DNA from: RUG13409 sp045546135
GTDB taxonomy: Bacteria > Bacillota > Clostridia > Peptostreptococcales > Anaerovoracaceae
Assembly (NCBI GenBank): GCA_045546135.1
Contig: JAZQCD010000010.1
Span: 16,351 to 80,350 of the forward strand
Reading direction: 5' to 3'
Length of the DNA stretch: 64,000 nt
The translations under genes were made by a program, and so were the position numbers. Of the stretch, positions 25,827 through 32,870 are shown piece by piece. The notes under the pieces are model-generated. The model was not told the DNA's origin and did not search any database. It was given only the letters and a program-made list of their open reading frames with translations. Position 1 is the stretch's first letter, and each line of letters starts with the position of its first letter.

Positions 25827-27608
25827 ATGAAAAAGAAACTGATTGCAGTACTCCTCTGCATGGTGCTTGTCATAGCGGCTGTGCCGAGCGTATTTGCAGC
25901 AAACGACAGGGAGGTCACATTTACAGTAACACAGAGTCCTGTAAGCCTCACACAGAGTGCCAGCGAACAGACAGTCACTCTTTCAGTTGATGCTAACAAG
26001 ACCGTAACTGTAGACGGCATTCAGGCAATGCTCCCATATCCGAATGCAGACGGAGAAACAGGACCCTGGACAATAAGTGCTATTGGAAACAAGACACTTA
26101 CATTCAGAGGTGCCCACTATCAGGTAAAGAAGGCTGACGATCCTACAACAGGTCAGATCACATGGGATTCTGAAGATCCTGAAACAGGTGATATGCCTTC
26201 TCTCGAAACAACTAATCTTTTCACTGTCACCTACAAGATTCCTGCAGGTACACCTGCCGGTGAGTATGTTGTTGAGATCAATGATTTTGAGCTCACAGAC
26301 AACGGCGGAGACATTTGGGAATCAACAAGTCTCACATATACAGTTGTTATCGAAGAAGCTCCTACACCGCTTAACGGCGTAACAGTTGCTCCGGAAACAG
26401 CAACACTCTTCCCCGGAGATACTCAGGAACTCGTAGCTACATATGATCCTGAAAAGCCATCTATCCAAACAGCAACATGGACATCCAGCGACACAACAGT
26501 TGCAACAGTTGACGAAGACGGAGTTGTAAAAGCAGTTGCAGGCGGAACAGCAACTATTACTCACACAGTAACAGACGTTCTTGGCAACACAAAGACAGCT
26601 ACAGCTACCATTACTGTTTACAAGACAGTTGACAAGCCGACAGCAGCAACAGGACTTAAGTATACAGGTTCTGAACAGACAGGCGTTGCAGCAGCAACAG
26701 GATACACAGTTGAAGGCGGCAAGGGAACAAATGCAGGCAACTACACAGCAACTGCAACACTTGCAGAAGGCTATGCATGGTCTGACAATACAACAGATCC
26801 TGTTCCGGTAGAATGGTCCATCGCTCCTAAGACAGTAGCAGCTCCGGCTCCGACTGAAACTGAGTTCGAATACAACGGCAAGGCTCAGACAGTTGCAGAA
26901 GGAACAAGCGAATACACAGTTGAGGGCGGAACACAGACAAACGCAGGCGAGTACACAGCAACAGCAACTCTCAAGGATGCAACAAACTATACTTGGGAAG
27001 ACGGCAAAACAGCACCTGTAACCATTGAATGGGTCATCACTCCAAAGGAAGTTGAACTTCCGGAGGCTAAGACAGGTCTTGTATATAACGGATCTGAGCA
27101 GACCGGTGTAGAAGGAACTGACGAATATACAGTCGAGGGCGGCAAGGAAACAAATGCCGGCACATATACAGCAACAGTAGCTCTCAAGGATAAGGCTAAC
27201 TATGTTTGGGCGAATAACGGACAGAGCGCAGATCAGACAGTAGATTGGGAGATCGAGCAGGCTGAACTTACAGCTGACAAACTCGAACTCGCAGTTGGCG
27301 GATCCAAGCAGCTTCCGGAAGAGGAAGGCGTATCCTATGAGCTCGTAGAGCCTGCAGAAGGTGAAGAGCCTGTTGTAGAACTCAGCGAAGACGGAACAGT
27401 CAAGGGTCTTAAGGAAGGTGAAGCAACCATCGTTGTAGTATCCAATGGACAAGGAAACTACAAGCGTGGTGATGCTGAGATCACAGTCACAGTGACCAAG
27501 CCTCCTGTAACCGGAGACAAGACAATGCTCTACATCGTTTCTGCAATAGCAGCACTCGTAGTTCTTGGTGCATATCTCATCGTATCCAAGAAGAAAGAGC
27601 AGAGATAA
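25827..27608 (+). CDS. Wall-anchored surface protein with N-terminal cohesin-like module and Ig-like/MBG repeats
   Basis: A 593-residue exported protein: signal peptide (cleavage near VFAAND), then a cohesin-like beta-sandwich at ~28-178. In it VTVDGIQAMLPYP corresponds to the early strands and LFTVTYKIPAGTPAGEY to the LF-x-ItFKv...G-Y strand pair of cohesins. A Big_2 domain (~181-267), three MBG-type repeats (~268-478, each with YTVEGG and TNAG), a second Ig-like domain (~479-556), and the C-terminal signal PPVTGD, a hydrophobic stretch and KKKEQR follow. This is a sortase-type signal variant, so covalent wall attachment is likely. It lies directly after three dockerin protein genes, hence a candidate anchoring scaffoldin (inference; the cohesin call is from topology, not a search). 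ATG at 25827 fits GGAGG better than the one 6 bases upstream. Confidence 0.75.
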   Translation: MKKKLIAVLLCMVLVIAAVPSVFAANDREVTFTVTQSPVSLTQSASEQTVTLSVDANKTVTVDGIQAMLPYPNADGETGPWTISAIGNKTLTFRGAHYQVKKADDPTTGQITWDSEDPETGDMPSLETTNLFTVTYKIPAGTPAGEYVVEINDFELTDNGGDIWESTSLTYTVVIEEAPTPLNGVTVAPETATLFPGDTQELVATYDPEKPSIQTATWTSSDTTVATVDEDGVVKAVAGGTATITHTVTDVLGNTKTATATITVYKTVDKPTAATGLKYTGSEQTGVAAATGYTVEGGKGTNAGNYTATATLAEGYAWSDNTTDPVPVEWSIAPKTVAAPAPTETEFEYNGKAQTVAEGTSEYTVEGGTQTNAGEYTATATLKDATNYTWEDGKTAPVTIEWVITPKEVELPEAKTGLVYNGSEQTGVEGTDEYTVEGGKETNAGTYTATVALKDKANYVWANNGQSADQTVDWEIEQAELTADKLELAVGGSKQLPEEEGVSYELVEPAEGEEPVVELSEDGTVKGLKEGEATIVVVSNGQGNYKRGDAEITVTVTKPPVTGDKTMLYIVSAIAALVVLGAYLIVSKKKEQR

Positions 27609-27644
27609 TTAAGAAGTAATCGATATTAATTATCATGACCATAC

Positions 27645-27679
27645 GGGGGTCGGAGTTAAATGCTCCGGCCCCTGTTTTG
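27645..27679 (+). terminator. Intrinsic terminator after cohesin-like gene
   Basis: GGGGTCGGAG/CTCCGGCCCC stem (one G-U), 7-base loop, then TGTTTTG. Confidence 0.88.
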
Positions 27680-27766
27680 TGTTATGGACATAATCAAAGG
27701 TAAATCAAAGCTGCTGAAGGTCTTCCTTGAGGTGAATGTGAAGAAAATGTGAAAGAAGTAAAATTG

Positions 27767-27793
27767 TTAGCACTCATACTTGACGAGTGCTAA
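27767..27793 (+). promoter_or_regulatory. CIRCE operator (HrcA binding site)
   Basis: Perfect consensus TTAGCACTC-N9-GAGTGCTAA. It overlaps the -35 box of the Hsp20 promoter, so HrcA binding should block transcription until heat stress. hrcA itself is not in the window. Confidence 0.97.
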
Positions 27794-27808
27794 CAATAGT
27801 GATATAAC
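27780..27808 (+). promoter_or_regulatory. Hsp20 promoter overlapping CIRCE
   Basis: TTGACG and TATAAC with exact 17-base spacing; the -35 lies inside the CIRCE spacer and right arm. Confidence 0.85.
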
Positions 27809-27892
27809 ATAATTGTCCCAAGGAGATAGGGACAAAGATAAATAAAATAAAAGGCTCTGAAAAAGAGTCCAAGACATATAGGAGGCAAAATT

Positions 27893-28333
27893 ATGTTATA
27901 TCCAAGTATTTTTAGAAACGATCTATTTGACGACATGTTCAATGATTTTATGAAACCGGCAGTAAGCCAGAGAAACAATTTCTTCAGCCAGTCCAATATC
28001 ATGAAAACTGATATCAAGGAATATGAAAAGGCTTATGAACTCGATGTAGAGCTCCCCGGTGTAAAGAAAGAAAACGTCAGCGTAGAACTTAAGGATGGCG
28101 CTCTTGAGATCAAAGTAGTATCCCAGTCAGAAAATGATGACAAGGATGAAAAGGGCAAATACCTAAGAAGAGAGAGATTCTACGGAAGCTGCAGCAGATC
28201 CTTCTATGTAGGAGAGGATGTAAAGCAGGAAGACATCAAAGCTAAGTTTGAAAACGGTGTTCTTGCAATAACTGTTCCTAAGGTAGAAGCTCAGCCGAAG
28301 GTCGAACAGAAGCAGCTCATTAATATTGAATAA
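27893..28333 (+). CDS. Hsp20/alpha-crystallin small heat-shock protein
   Basis: ATP-independent holdase chaperone that binds unfolding proteins in the cytosol. The 146-residue product contains an alpha-crystallin domain: DIKEYEKAYELDVELPGVKKE, RRERFYGSCSRSFYVG and FENGVLAITVPK, with the C-terminal sequence KQLINIE in the position of the I-x-I/V dimer-linking motif. GGAGG precedes the ATG. A CIRCE element on its promoter puts it in the HrcA regulon. Monocistronic, closed by a terminator. Confidence 0.96.
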   Translation: MLYPSIFRNDLFDDMFNDFMKPAVSQRNNFFSQSNIMKTDIKEYEKAYELDVELPGVKKENVSVELKDGALEIKVVSQSENDDKDEKGKYLRRERFYGSCSRSFYVGEDVKQEDIKAKFENGVLAITVPKVEAQPKVEQKQLINIE

Positions 28334-28379
28334 AAAAGGGGTATACGGAATGATCTCCGTGAATACCAGAGGATAAAGG

Positions 28380-28405
28380 AAGGCCGATCGCATGATCGGC
28401 CTTTT
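28380..28405. terminator. Terminator shared by hsp20 and the convergent flavin reductase gene
   Basis: AAGGCCGATC/GATCGGCCTT stem around GCAT; followed by TTTTC on the plus strand and a T-rich stretch on the minus strand. Confidence 0.88.
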
Positions 28406-28412
28406 CATTACA

Positions 28413-29051
28413 TCACTTGTTTTTTGTCTCAAAATGGGCTTTTTTGCCCCCGTAGGATAGGCCTTTGGCCTTTCTCTTCTTTGCGGTGCTTTTCTTCATC
28501 ACAGAGTATCCGTAGGTACCAAGCCTTCTTGACTTCAGACCGTAATACTCGCCATGTACTGACGCTACCAGGTTTGCTTCGTTTAGAGCAAGTCTTCCGC
28601 TTTCCTTCATGAGATTATCAGATGCGTGGATTGCAACTATTTCTGCAAGGAACATATCGTGAGAACCAAGATGCTTCTTTTCGACGACCTTGCATTCTAT
28701 ATTCACAGGGCATTCTGCTATCATTGGGCAGGATACCTTGTCTCCTTTCATCTTTGTAAGGTGCATTTCATTGAATTTGTCTTCATTCTTGCCGCTGGTT
28801 TGGCCGCAATGATCCATAGCAAAGGTCAGGTCTTCATTAACAAGGTTTATGATGAATTCTCTTGTTTCATCTATTATGTGATGAGAATACCTTTCCGGTT
28901 TGATGCTCACATAGGTCATTGGAGGTTTTGAGTTGATCGTTCCCGTCCATGCTATTGTTATTATGTTGCTTTCTTCCATCGTGCCGCAGCTTACCATGAC
29001 TGCAGGTATGGGAGCGAGAAGTTCTCCCGGTCTTAGTGTCACTTTGTTCAT
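28413..29051 (-). CDS. Flavin reductase-like FMN-binding protein
   Basis: A 212-residue split-barrel flavoprotein of the flavin reductase-like family, expected to bind FMN and act as an NAD(P)H:flavin or related oxidoreductase. Seen: PGELLAPIPAVMVSCGT at the N-terminus, NIITIAWTGTINSKPPMTYVSI (FMN phosphate region), FIINLVNEDL, and the HDMFLAEIVAIHASD strand pair. The C-terminus is very basic (KKSTAKKRKAKG), unusual for the family. The start at 29051 has GAGGAT upstream and matches the family N-terminus; the frame stays open much further upstream, but there it crosses a probable RNA gene. Physiological substrate unknown. Confidence 0.88.
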   Translation of the reverse strand: MNKVTLRPGELLAPIPAVMVSCGTMEESNIITIAWTGTINSKPPMTYVSIKPERYSHHIIDETREFIINLVNEDLTFAMDHCGQTSGKNEDKFNEMHLTKMKGDKVSCPMIAECPVNIECKVVEKKHLGSHDMFLAEIVAIHASDNLMKESGRLALNEANLVASVHGEYYGLKSRRLGTYGYSVMKKSTAKKRKAKGLSYGGKKAHFETKNK

Positions 29052-29105
29052 ATTATCCTCGATAAAAAAGCCTTGCATTGGCAAAGAGCAAGTATCTAGT
29101 CCGTT

Positions 29106-29285
29106 AAAAACGTAAAGACCCGGAGAAAGTGTCTTTGCTTTTCCTATCCCATGGACAGGTGGGTTTTCTGCTCCGTGCCTTCTGTCTTCCACTGATATTT
29201 GATGAGGCCTGACATAATGACATGGTAGACGTCCGAAATCCCGTATAGCAAATGTAGGAAAATAAATAACACCATCCCCAGGCGC
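29106..29285 (-). ncRNA. Candidate ~180-nt structured RNA gene
   Basis: A promoter (29290-29319) points into this segment, which starts near GGCGCCTGGGG on the minus strand. It ends at a small hairpin (AAAGAC/GTCTTT, 29114-29136) followed by T5. TTTTCCTA near the 5' side pairs with TAGGAAAA near the 3' side, enclosing about 110 bases of non-coding sequence containing CTATACGGGATTTCGGAC and GGCACGGAGCAGAAAACCC. Length and closed-rod layout recall 6S RNA, and the raiA-motif class is another possibility; I cannot decide between these or a new class. Alternatively it is a long leader of the flavin reductase gene, 54 bases downstream. Confidence 0.55.
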
Positions 29286-29289
29286 CTTA

Positions 29290-29319
29290 AGTATATCATG
29301 AGACAATGTAAAAAGTAAA
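29290..29319 (-). promoter_or_regulatory. Promoter of the candidate RNA (and possibly flavin reductase)
   Basis: Minus strand TTTACT and TATACT with 18-base spacing. Confidence 0.55.
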
Positions 29320-29382
29320 TGACTCCATGTGATATCTGAGCATATGTGCCGTTTTTTTGCATTTTGTCGATAAAAAATAGGC

Positions 29383-29427
29383 AAATGTGTTTAAATCCAT
29401 AAACTTTATGGACTTAAGCACATTTTA
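29383..29427. repeat. 45-bp near-perfect palindrome between divergent transcripts
   Basis: AAATGTGTTTAAATCCATAAA and its near-complement (CTTTATGGACTTAAGCACATTT) form an inverted repeat with two differences. It lies between the minus-strand RNA promoter and the plus-strand symporter promoter. Could be a double operator or a hairpin separating the two. Confidence 0.7.
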
Positions 29428-29458
29428 AACAAAAATATTCGAAATGTCCAAATCATCA

Positions 29459-29487
29459 TTGACTAATGACTAAATACAATTTAGAAT
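29459..29487 (+). promoter_or_regulatory. Promoter of symporter-TetR operon
   Basis: TTGACT and TAGAAT, spacing 17. Confidence 0.65.
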
Positions 29488-29492
29488 AAAGC

Positions 29493-29515
29493 GACTTAAA
29501 TTGTTTGAATAAGTC
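29493..29515 (+). promoter_or_regulatory. Candidate TetR operator
   Basis: GACTTA-N11-TAAGTC inverted repeat placed just downstream of the -10, where a repressor would block initiation. The tetR gene at 31012 is in the same transcript, so autoregulation is plausible. Confidence 0.4.
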
Positions 29516-29530
29516 ATGAGGTAATGAAAC

Positions 29531-30955
29531 ATGGAACAAAAAAGAAATTTCCTTAAGGAACAGGGAAAGTACTATGGTTATGGACTCGGAGAATTTGGAT
29601 TCACATTTTTCCTGATGTTCATAGCATATCATCTTCTGTATTTCCTTACGGATGTACTTCAGTGGCCTGCAGCACCGGCAGCTGTCGTTTACACAGTGAT
29701 TCAGTGGTTCGAAAGCTCTACCAACATACTCATGGGTATATTCGTAGAGAAGGTCAATGTCAAATGGGGAAAATATCGTCCCTGGATGGTAATAGGCGCC
29801 GTAGGGTGCGCCATATTCACAGTCCTTTTCTTCGTGGACTGGAATACAGCTCTTTGGCTTGAGATAACCCTATTCTGTCTGTTCTACCTGCTGTCATATA
29901 CCTGCTATAACCTCATGTGGGTCTCCTACAGAGCAATGGTCGGTGTAGCAGCTCTTACTGCAAAGGAGAATGTAAGCTATACTGCGAGTTCTGCCCAGCT
30001 CGGCGGTGTGTCATCTCTTCTTTATGCTCATACACTGGCGCTTCTTGTTAGAGCCTTTGTGACCATGCAGACCGGTTATATCGTATGCGCAGTTTTGTGC
30101 GGCATAGCAATGGTCGGGGGAAATCTCGTATCAGCTCGTGTTACGAGACGCTATGATAACGCTGCAACAAGAGCAAAGGATTCAAAGAGCAAGGAACAGA
30201 AGCTTTCCCTTAAGACAGTCCTTACCTGCCTTAACAAGCCAATGGTCATATTCTTCATAGGAAATTCTCTCAGAGGATCCAACTCAGTTATCCTGCAGTC
30301 ACTCCTCATATATTACTGCACATACGTACTTCAAAAGCCTGCAGCCCTTTCAATGTACGTGACCTTGTATTCACTTACAGTTATGCTTGGGCAGACTCCT
30401 GCAGCCTTCCTTCAGAGGAAGTTCGGAAAGACCGTCATGTATCCTGTATCGGGGATCTTTTCGGTATTGTCCATACTGGCTCTCAACTATATAGGATCAA
30501 ATATCATCCTTTTCTACATATTGGTCGTAGCAAATTCCTTCTGCTGCATATTCTCAGGTTCAATGATCCCTGCATATCTCAATGAGATCGCAGACTATAC
30601 AGAATTTGAAAGAGGAGTCGAAGCAAGAAGCTTCATCATCTCTATTGGAGGAACATCAAACAAGATAGCATCCAGCATAGGAGGCGCCTTTGCATCATTC
30701 GGACTTGCTCTCATAGGATATCAGGCCGGTGCAGAAGTAACTCCTGCTCTTGCGACAAGCATAGCCAGACTTATGACATACAGCTCCGCCATATGCGTAG
30801 GACTCGGTACTATAGCATTCCTCTTCTATCCTCTTACAGATAAAAAGATGGAAGCTATCTATGCAATGAAGGAAGCAAAACTCAAAGAAGCCGAAAAAGA
30901 AGCAGGTTTAGTCGTGGAGGACTCTTTGGATGAAGCAGAAGAGTCTTTGGAATAG
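29531..30955 (+). CDS. GPH-family sugar:cation symporter (MFS)
   Basis: A 474-residue, ~12-TM transporter of the glycoside-pentoside-hexuronide family (MelB/XynB-like), moving a sugar or glycoside with Na+ or H+. Visible: YGLGEFGF near the N-terminus, WFESSTNILMGIFVEKVNVKWGKYRPWM (TM2-loop 2-3 signature with charged residues), and SGSMIPAYLNEIADYTEFERGVEARS, the typical second-half loop. The C-terminal tail is Glu-rich. Followed after 56 bases by a TetR-family regulator without a terminator, so probably a self-regulated operon. The substrate cannot be predicted. Confidence 0.9.
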   Translation: MEQKRNFLKEQGKYYGYGLGEFGFTFFLMFIAYHLLYFLTDVLQWPAAPAAVVYTVIQWFESSTNILMGIFVEKVNVKWGKYRPWMVIGAVGCAIFTVLFFVDWNTALWLEITLFCLFYLLSYTCYNLMWVSYRAMVGVAALTAKENVSYTASSAQLGGVSSLLYAHTLALLVRAFVTMQTGYIVCAVLCGIAMVGGNLVSARVTRRYDNAATRAKDSKSKEQKLSLKTVLTCLNKPMVIFFIGNSLRGSNSVILQSLLIYYCTYVLQKPAALSMYVTLYSLTVMLGQTPAAFLQRKFGKTVMYPVSGIFSVLSILALNYIGSNIILFYILVVANSFCCIFSGSMIPAYLNEIADYTEFERGVEARSFIISIGGTSNKIASSIGGAFASFGLALIGYQAGAEVTPALATSIARLMTYSSAICVGLGTIAFLFYPLTDKKMEAIYAMKEAKLKEAEKEAGLVVEDSLDEAEESLE

Positions 30956-31011
30956 GTAGAAGAAAAGTAGATAAGTAGTAAAAAAGAAGTAAAGGAATGA
31001 GGGTTACAAAA

Positions 31012-31593
31012 ATGACAAAGACACAGAACAAGATCTGTAAAGCGATGAAGGAGCTCCTAAAAGAAATGCCTTACGAGAAGATCACGGTACAGGAGATCGT
31101 AGGAAAAGCAAAGGTAAGTCGTTCGTCTTTCTATAACCACTTTGAAAGAAAGGAGGATGTCATCAGCCTCATGATCGAGCAGCTCTGCGACAATCTTGCA
31201 GGGGTCGAGGATTTTGCAGCTGTTGATACAATGGACGACGATACACTGTCCTCTGTAAGGACAAAGATCCTTGATTATTACAAAGAGCACAGAGACACGA
31301 TATTACTCCTATTCAAGGCAGGGTTCGGCGGAGAATTCAGCAGGACCATAAAGATGAAGATCTACGAGATAAGACAAAGCTTTGCCTATGAGTTCGAAGA
31401 TGAAAAGGGCAACAAACAGATGCTCTCTGACGGCATACTCTATGATCTCAAGACATGGTCAGATGTAAATGATACAGTCTCTGCCTTTGAGCTCTATTAC
31501 GAGAAGTATTCCGACATGACCAGCGCAGAATACGACAAGATGGTCAAAAAAGCAGCTCACATGACCATGACAGGGAAGTTTTACAAGAAGTAA
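31012..31593 (+). CDS. TetR/AcrR-family transcriptional regulator
   Basis: DNA-binding repressor of ~193 residues. The N-terminal HTH is clear (YEKITVQEIVGKAKVSRSSFYNHFERKEDVI); the ligand-binding half is divergent and helical with a conserved-looking DTILLLFKAGF segment. Start at 31012 chosen because GAGGG precedes it; a start 15 bases upstream lies too close to its ribosome site. Likely controls the upstream symporter through the palindromes at 29.4-29.5 kb. Confidence 0.9.
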   Translation: MTKTQNKICKAMKELLKEMPYEKITVQEIVGKAKVSRSSFYNHFERKEDVISLMIEQLCDNLAGVEDFAAVDTMDDDTLSSVRTKILDYYKEHRDTILLLFKAGFGGEFSRTIKMKIYEIRQSFAYEFEDEKGNKQMLSDGILYDLKTWSDVNDTVSAFELYYEKYSDMTSAEYDKMVKKAAHMTMTGKFYKK

Positions 31594-31656
31594 AGCCTCG
31601 TATAAAACTTAGATGCATTTCATTCGCAAAAGAAATGCAAAAGATATTTAAATATA

Positions 31657-31698
31657 AAATGGCTGTAGCCCTTTATTTTCAAGGGTCACAGCCATTTT
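31657..31698. terminator. Bidirectional terminator between tetR and psuG
   Basis: AAATGGCTGT pairs with ACAGCCATTT, with an inner CCTT/AAGG; T-rich on both strands. Confidence 0.88.
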
Positions 31699-31749
31699 TA
31701 CAAGCTCTTTTTGTCCTATATAAACCTTTTTAACTTTTCTCTTTATATA

Positions 31750-32670
31750 CTAGCCCATTGCTGCGAGTTCTTTTGCTATCTTTGCTGCGCATCTTGCATT
31801 GTTTAAAGCAAGCTGTACATTGGATTTGAAGGATTCGCCGCCTGTGAGTTCCTTTATTGTCGCAAGAAGGAACGGAGTTATGTCTTTTCCGTGTACGCCC
31901 TTTTCATCTGCCATTTCAAGAGCTTTTGTAATGATGCCTTCCATATAGTCGTAATCCTGAGCATATTCTTCCGGAACAGGATTTCCTATGAGAAGGCCGC
32001 CTTTGAGTCCAAGGTCCCAGGTGGTCTTGATTATAACTGCAACGTCCTTTGGAGAATCAGCTCTATAGTCGACTCCGAATCCGCTGTTCCTGCAGAAGAA
32101 AGCAGGGAACTGGTCTGTGCCCATTCCTATGACTGGAACTCCCATGGTCTCAAGATACTCAAGGGTCCTTCCTATATCGAGTATCTGCTTTGCTCCTGCG
32201 CATACTACAGCGACTCTAGTGTTACCGAGCTCCTGAAGGTCTGCTGAGATGTCCATAGTGTTCTGACCGTTCCTGTGGACTCCGCCTATGCCTCCTGTTG
32301 CAAATACCTTTATGCCTGCAAAGGATGCGCACATCATAGTAGATGCAACAGTCGTAGCTCCTGTTCTTTTGGTTGCAAGGTAAGCTGCAAAATCTCTTCT
32401 TGATACCTTTCCGACATTCTGAGCTTTGCACATGATCTCAAGTTCTTCAGGCTCAAGACCAAGTTTGATCTTTCCGTCTATTAAAGCTGCTGTAGCCGGG
32501 ATGCAGCCTTCTTCTCTTATGACTTCTTCAACTTTTGCTGCAAAGTCAAGGTTCTCGGGATAGGGCATGCCGTGGCTAAGTATAGTGCTTTCAAGAGCAA
32601 CGATAGGTTTGTTTTGATCAAGCGCTTCTCTTACTTCTTCTTTGATATCGAGATATTTTTCAAGTTCCAT
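31750..32670 (-). CDS. psuG: Pseudouridine-5'-phosphate glycosidase
   Basis: Splits pseudouridine-5'-phosphate into uracil and ribose-5-phosphate by breaking the C-C glycosidic bond. The ~306-residue product has the family signature VALESTILSHGMPYP, the catalytic lysine region KIKLGL, the VSRRDFAA motif, TGATTVASTM, FATGGIGGVHR and a C-terminal TGGESFKSNVQL. Start set at the second Met (32670) since GGAAAAGA precedes it; a Met four residues upstream is possible. No pseudouridine kinase (psuK) is adjacent, so the kinase must be elsewhere. An inverted repeat overlaps the start region. Adds RNA-derived pseudouridine to the nucleoside diet suggested by the first 13 kb. Confidence 0.96.
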   Translation of the reverse strand: MELEKYLDIKEEVREALDQNKPIVALESTILSHGMPYPENLDFAAKVEEVIREEGCIPATAALIDGKIKLGLEPEELEIMCKAQNVGKVSRRDFAAYLATKRTGATTVASTMMCASFAGIKVFATGGIGGVHRNGQNTMDISADLQELGNTRVAVVCAGAKQILDIGRTLEYLETMGVPVIGMGTDQFPAFFCRNSGFGVDYRADSPKDVAVIIKTTWDLGLKGGLLIGNPVPEEYAQDYDYMEGIITKALEMADEKGVHGKDITPFLLATIKELTGGESFKSNVQLALNNARCAAKIAKELAAMG

Positions 32671-32682
32671 GTTCTTTTCCAT

Positions 32683-32706
32683 ATATATCGTTCTTAGACG
32701 ATATAT
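32683..32706. promoter_or_regulatory. Inverted repeat directly upstream of psuG
   Basis: ATATATCG-N8-CGATATAT, perfect arms, immediately before the psuG start; candidate operator. Confidence 0.5.
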
Positions 32707-32747
32707 GCCTTTCTTTCAATACTTTTCGTCTTATTGTGTGCATAATA

Positions 32748-32766
32748 AATGCAGCATCTGCATTTT
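32748..32766. promoter_or_regulatory. Inverted repeat between psuG and M18 aminopeptidase genes
   Basis: AAATGCAG-CAT-CTGCATTT, perfect arms. A similar repeat (AAATGCAA-TT-TTGCATTT) overlaps the RNA promoter at 47359-47376, suggesting a shared binding protein. Confidence 0.45.
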
Positions 32767-32829
32767 ATCACGGACAATAGATATTCTCAATGAAATGGAT
32801 AAATATTATGAACAGATGGCCTCTATTTG

Positions 32830-32838
32830 TGCTATACT
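32830..32838 (+). promoter_or_regulatory. Extended -10 promoter of M18 aminopeptidase gene
   Basis: TGCTATACT (TGn plus TATACT), no good -35, 33 bases before the ATG. Confidence 0.55.
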
Positions 32839-32870
32839 GTAAAAAAATTGTAAGTGGAGGGATCCTGAAT

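Noticed and set aside
26322..27452. 376-codon antisense frame opposite the cohesin-like gene
   Set aside because: Shadow of the repetitive Thr/Ala/Glu-rich sense strand; product is improbably Cys/Ser/Leu-rich and lacks a start signal.
29052..29384. 111-residue N-terminal extension of the flavin reductase
   Set aside because: Family N-terminus and ribosome site fit the ATG at 29051; the upstream part shows RNA-like pairing, a promoter and a terminator instead.
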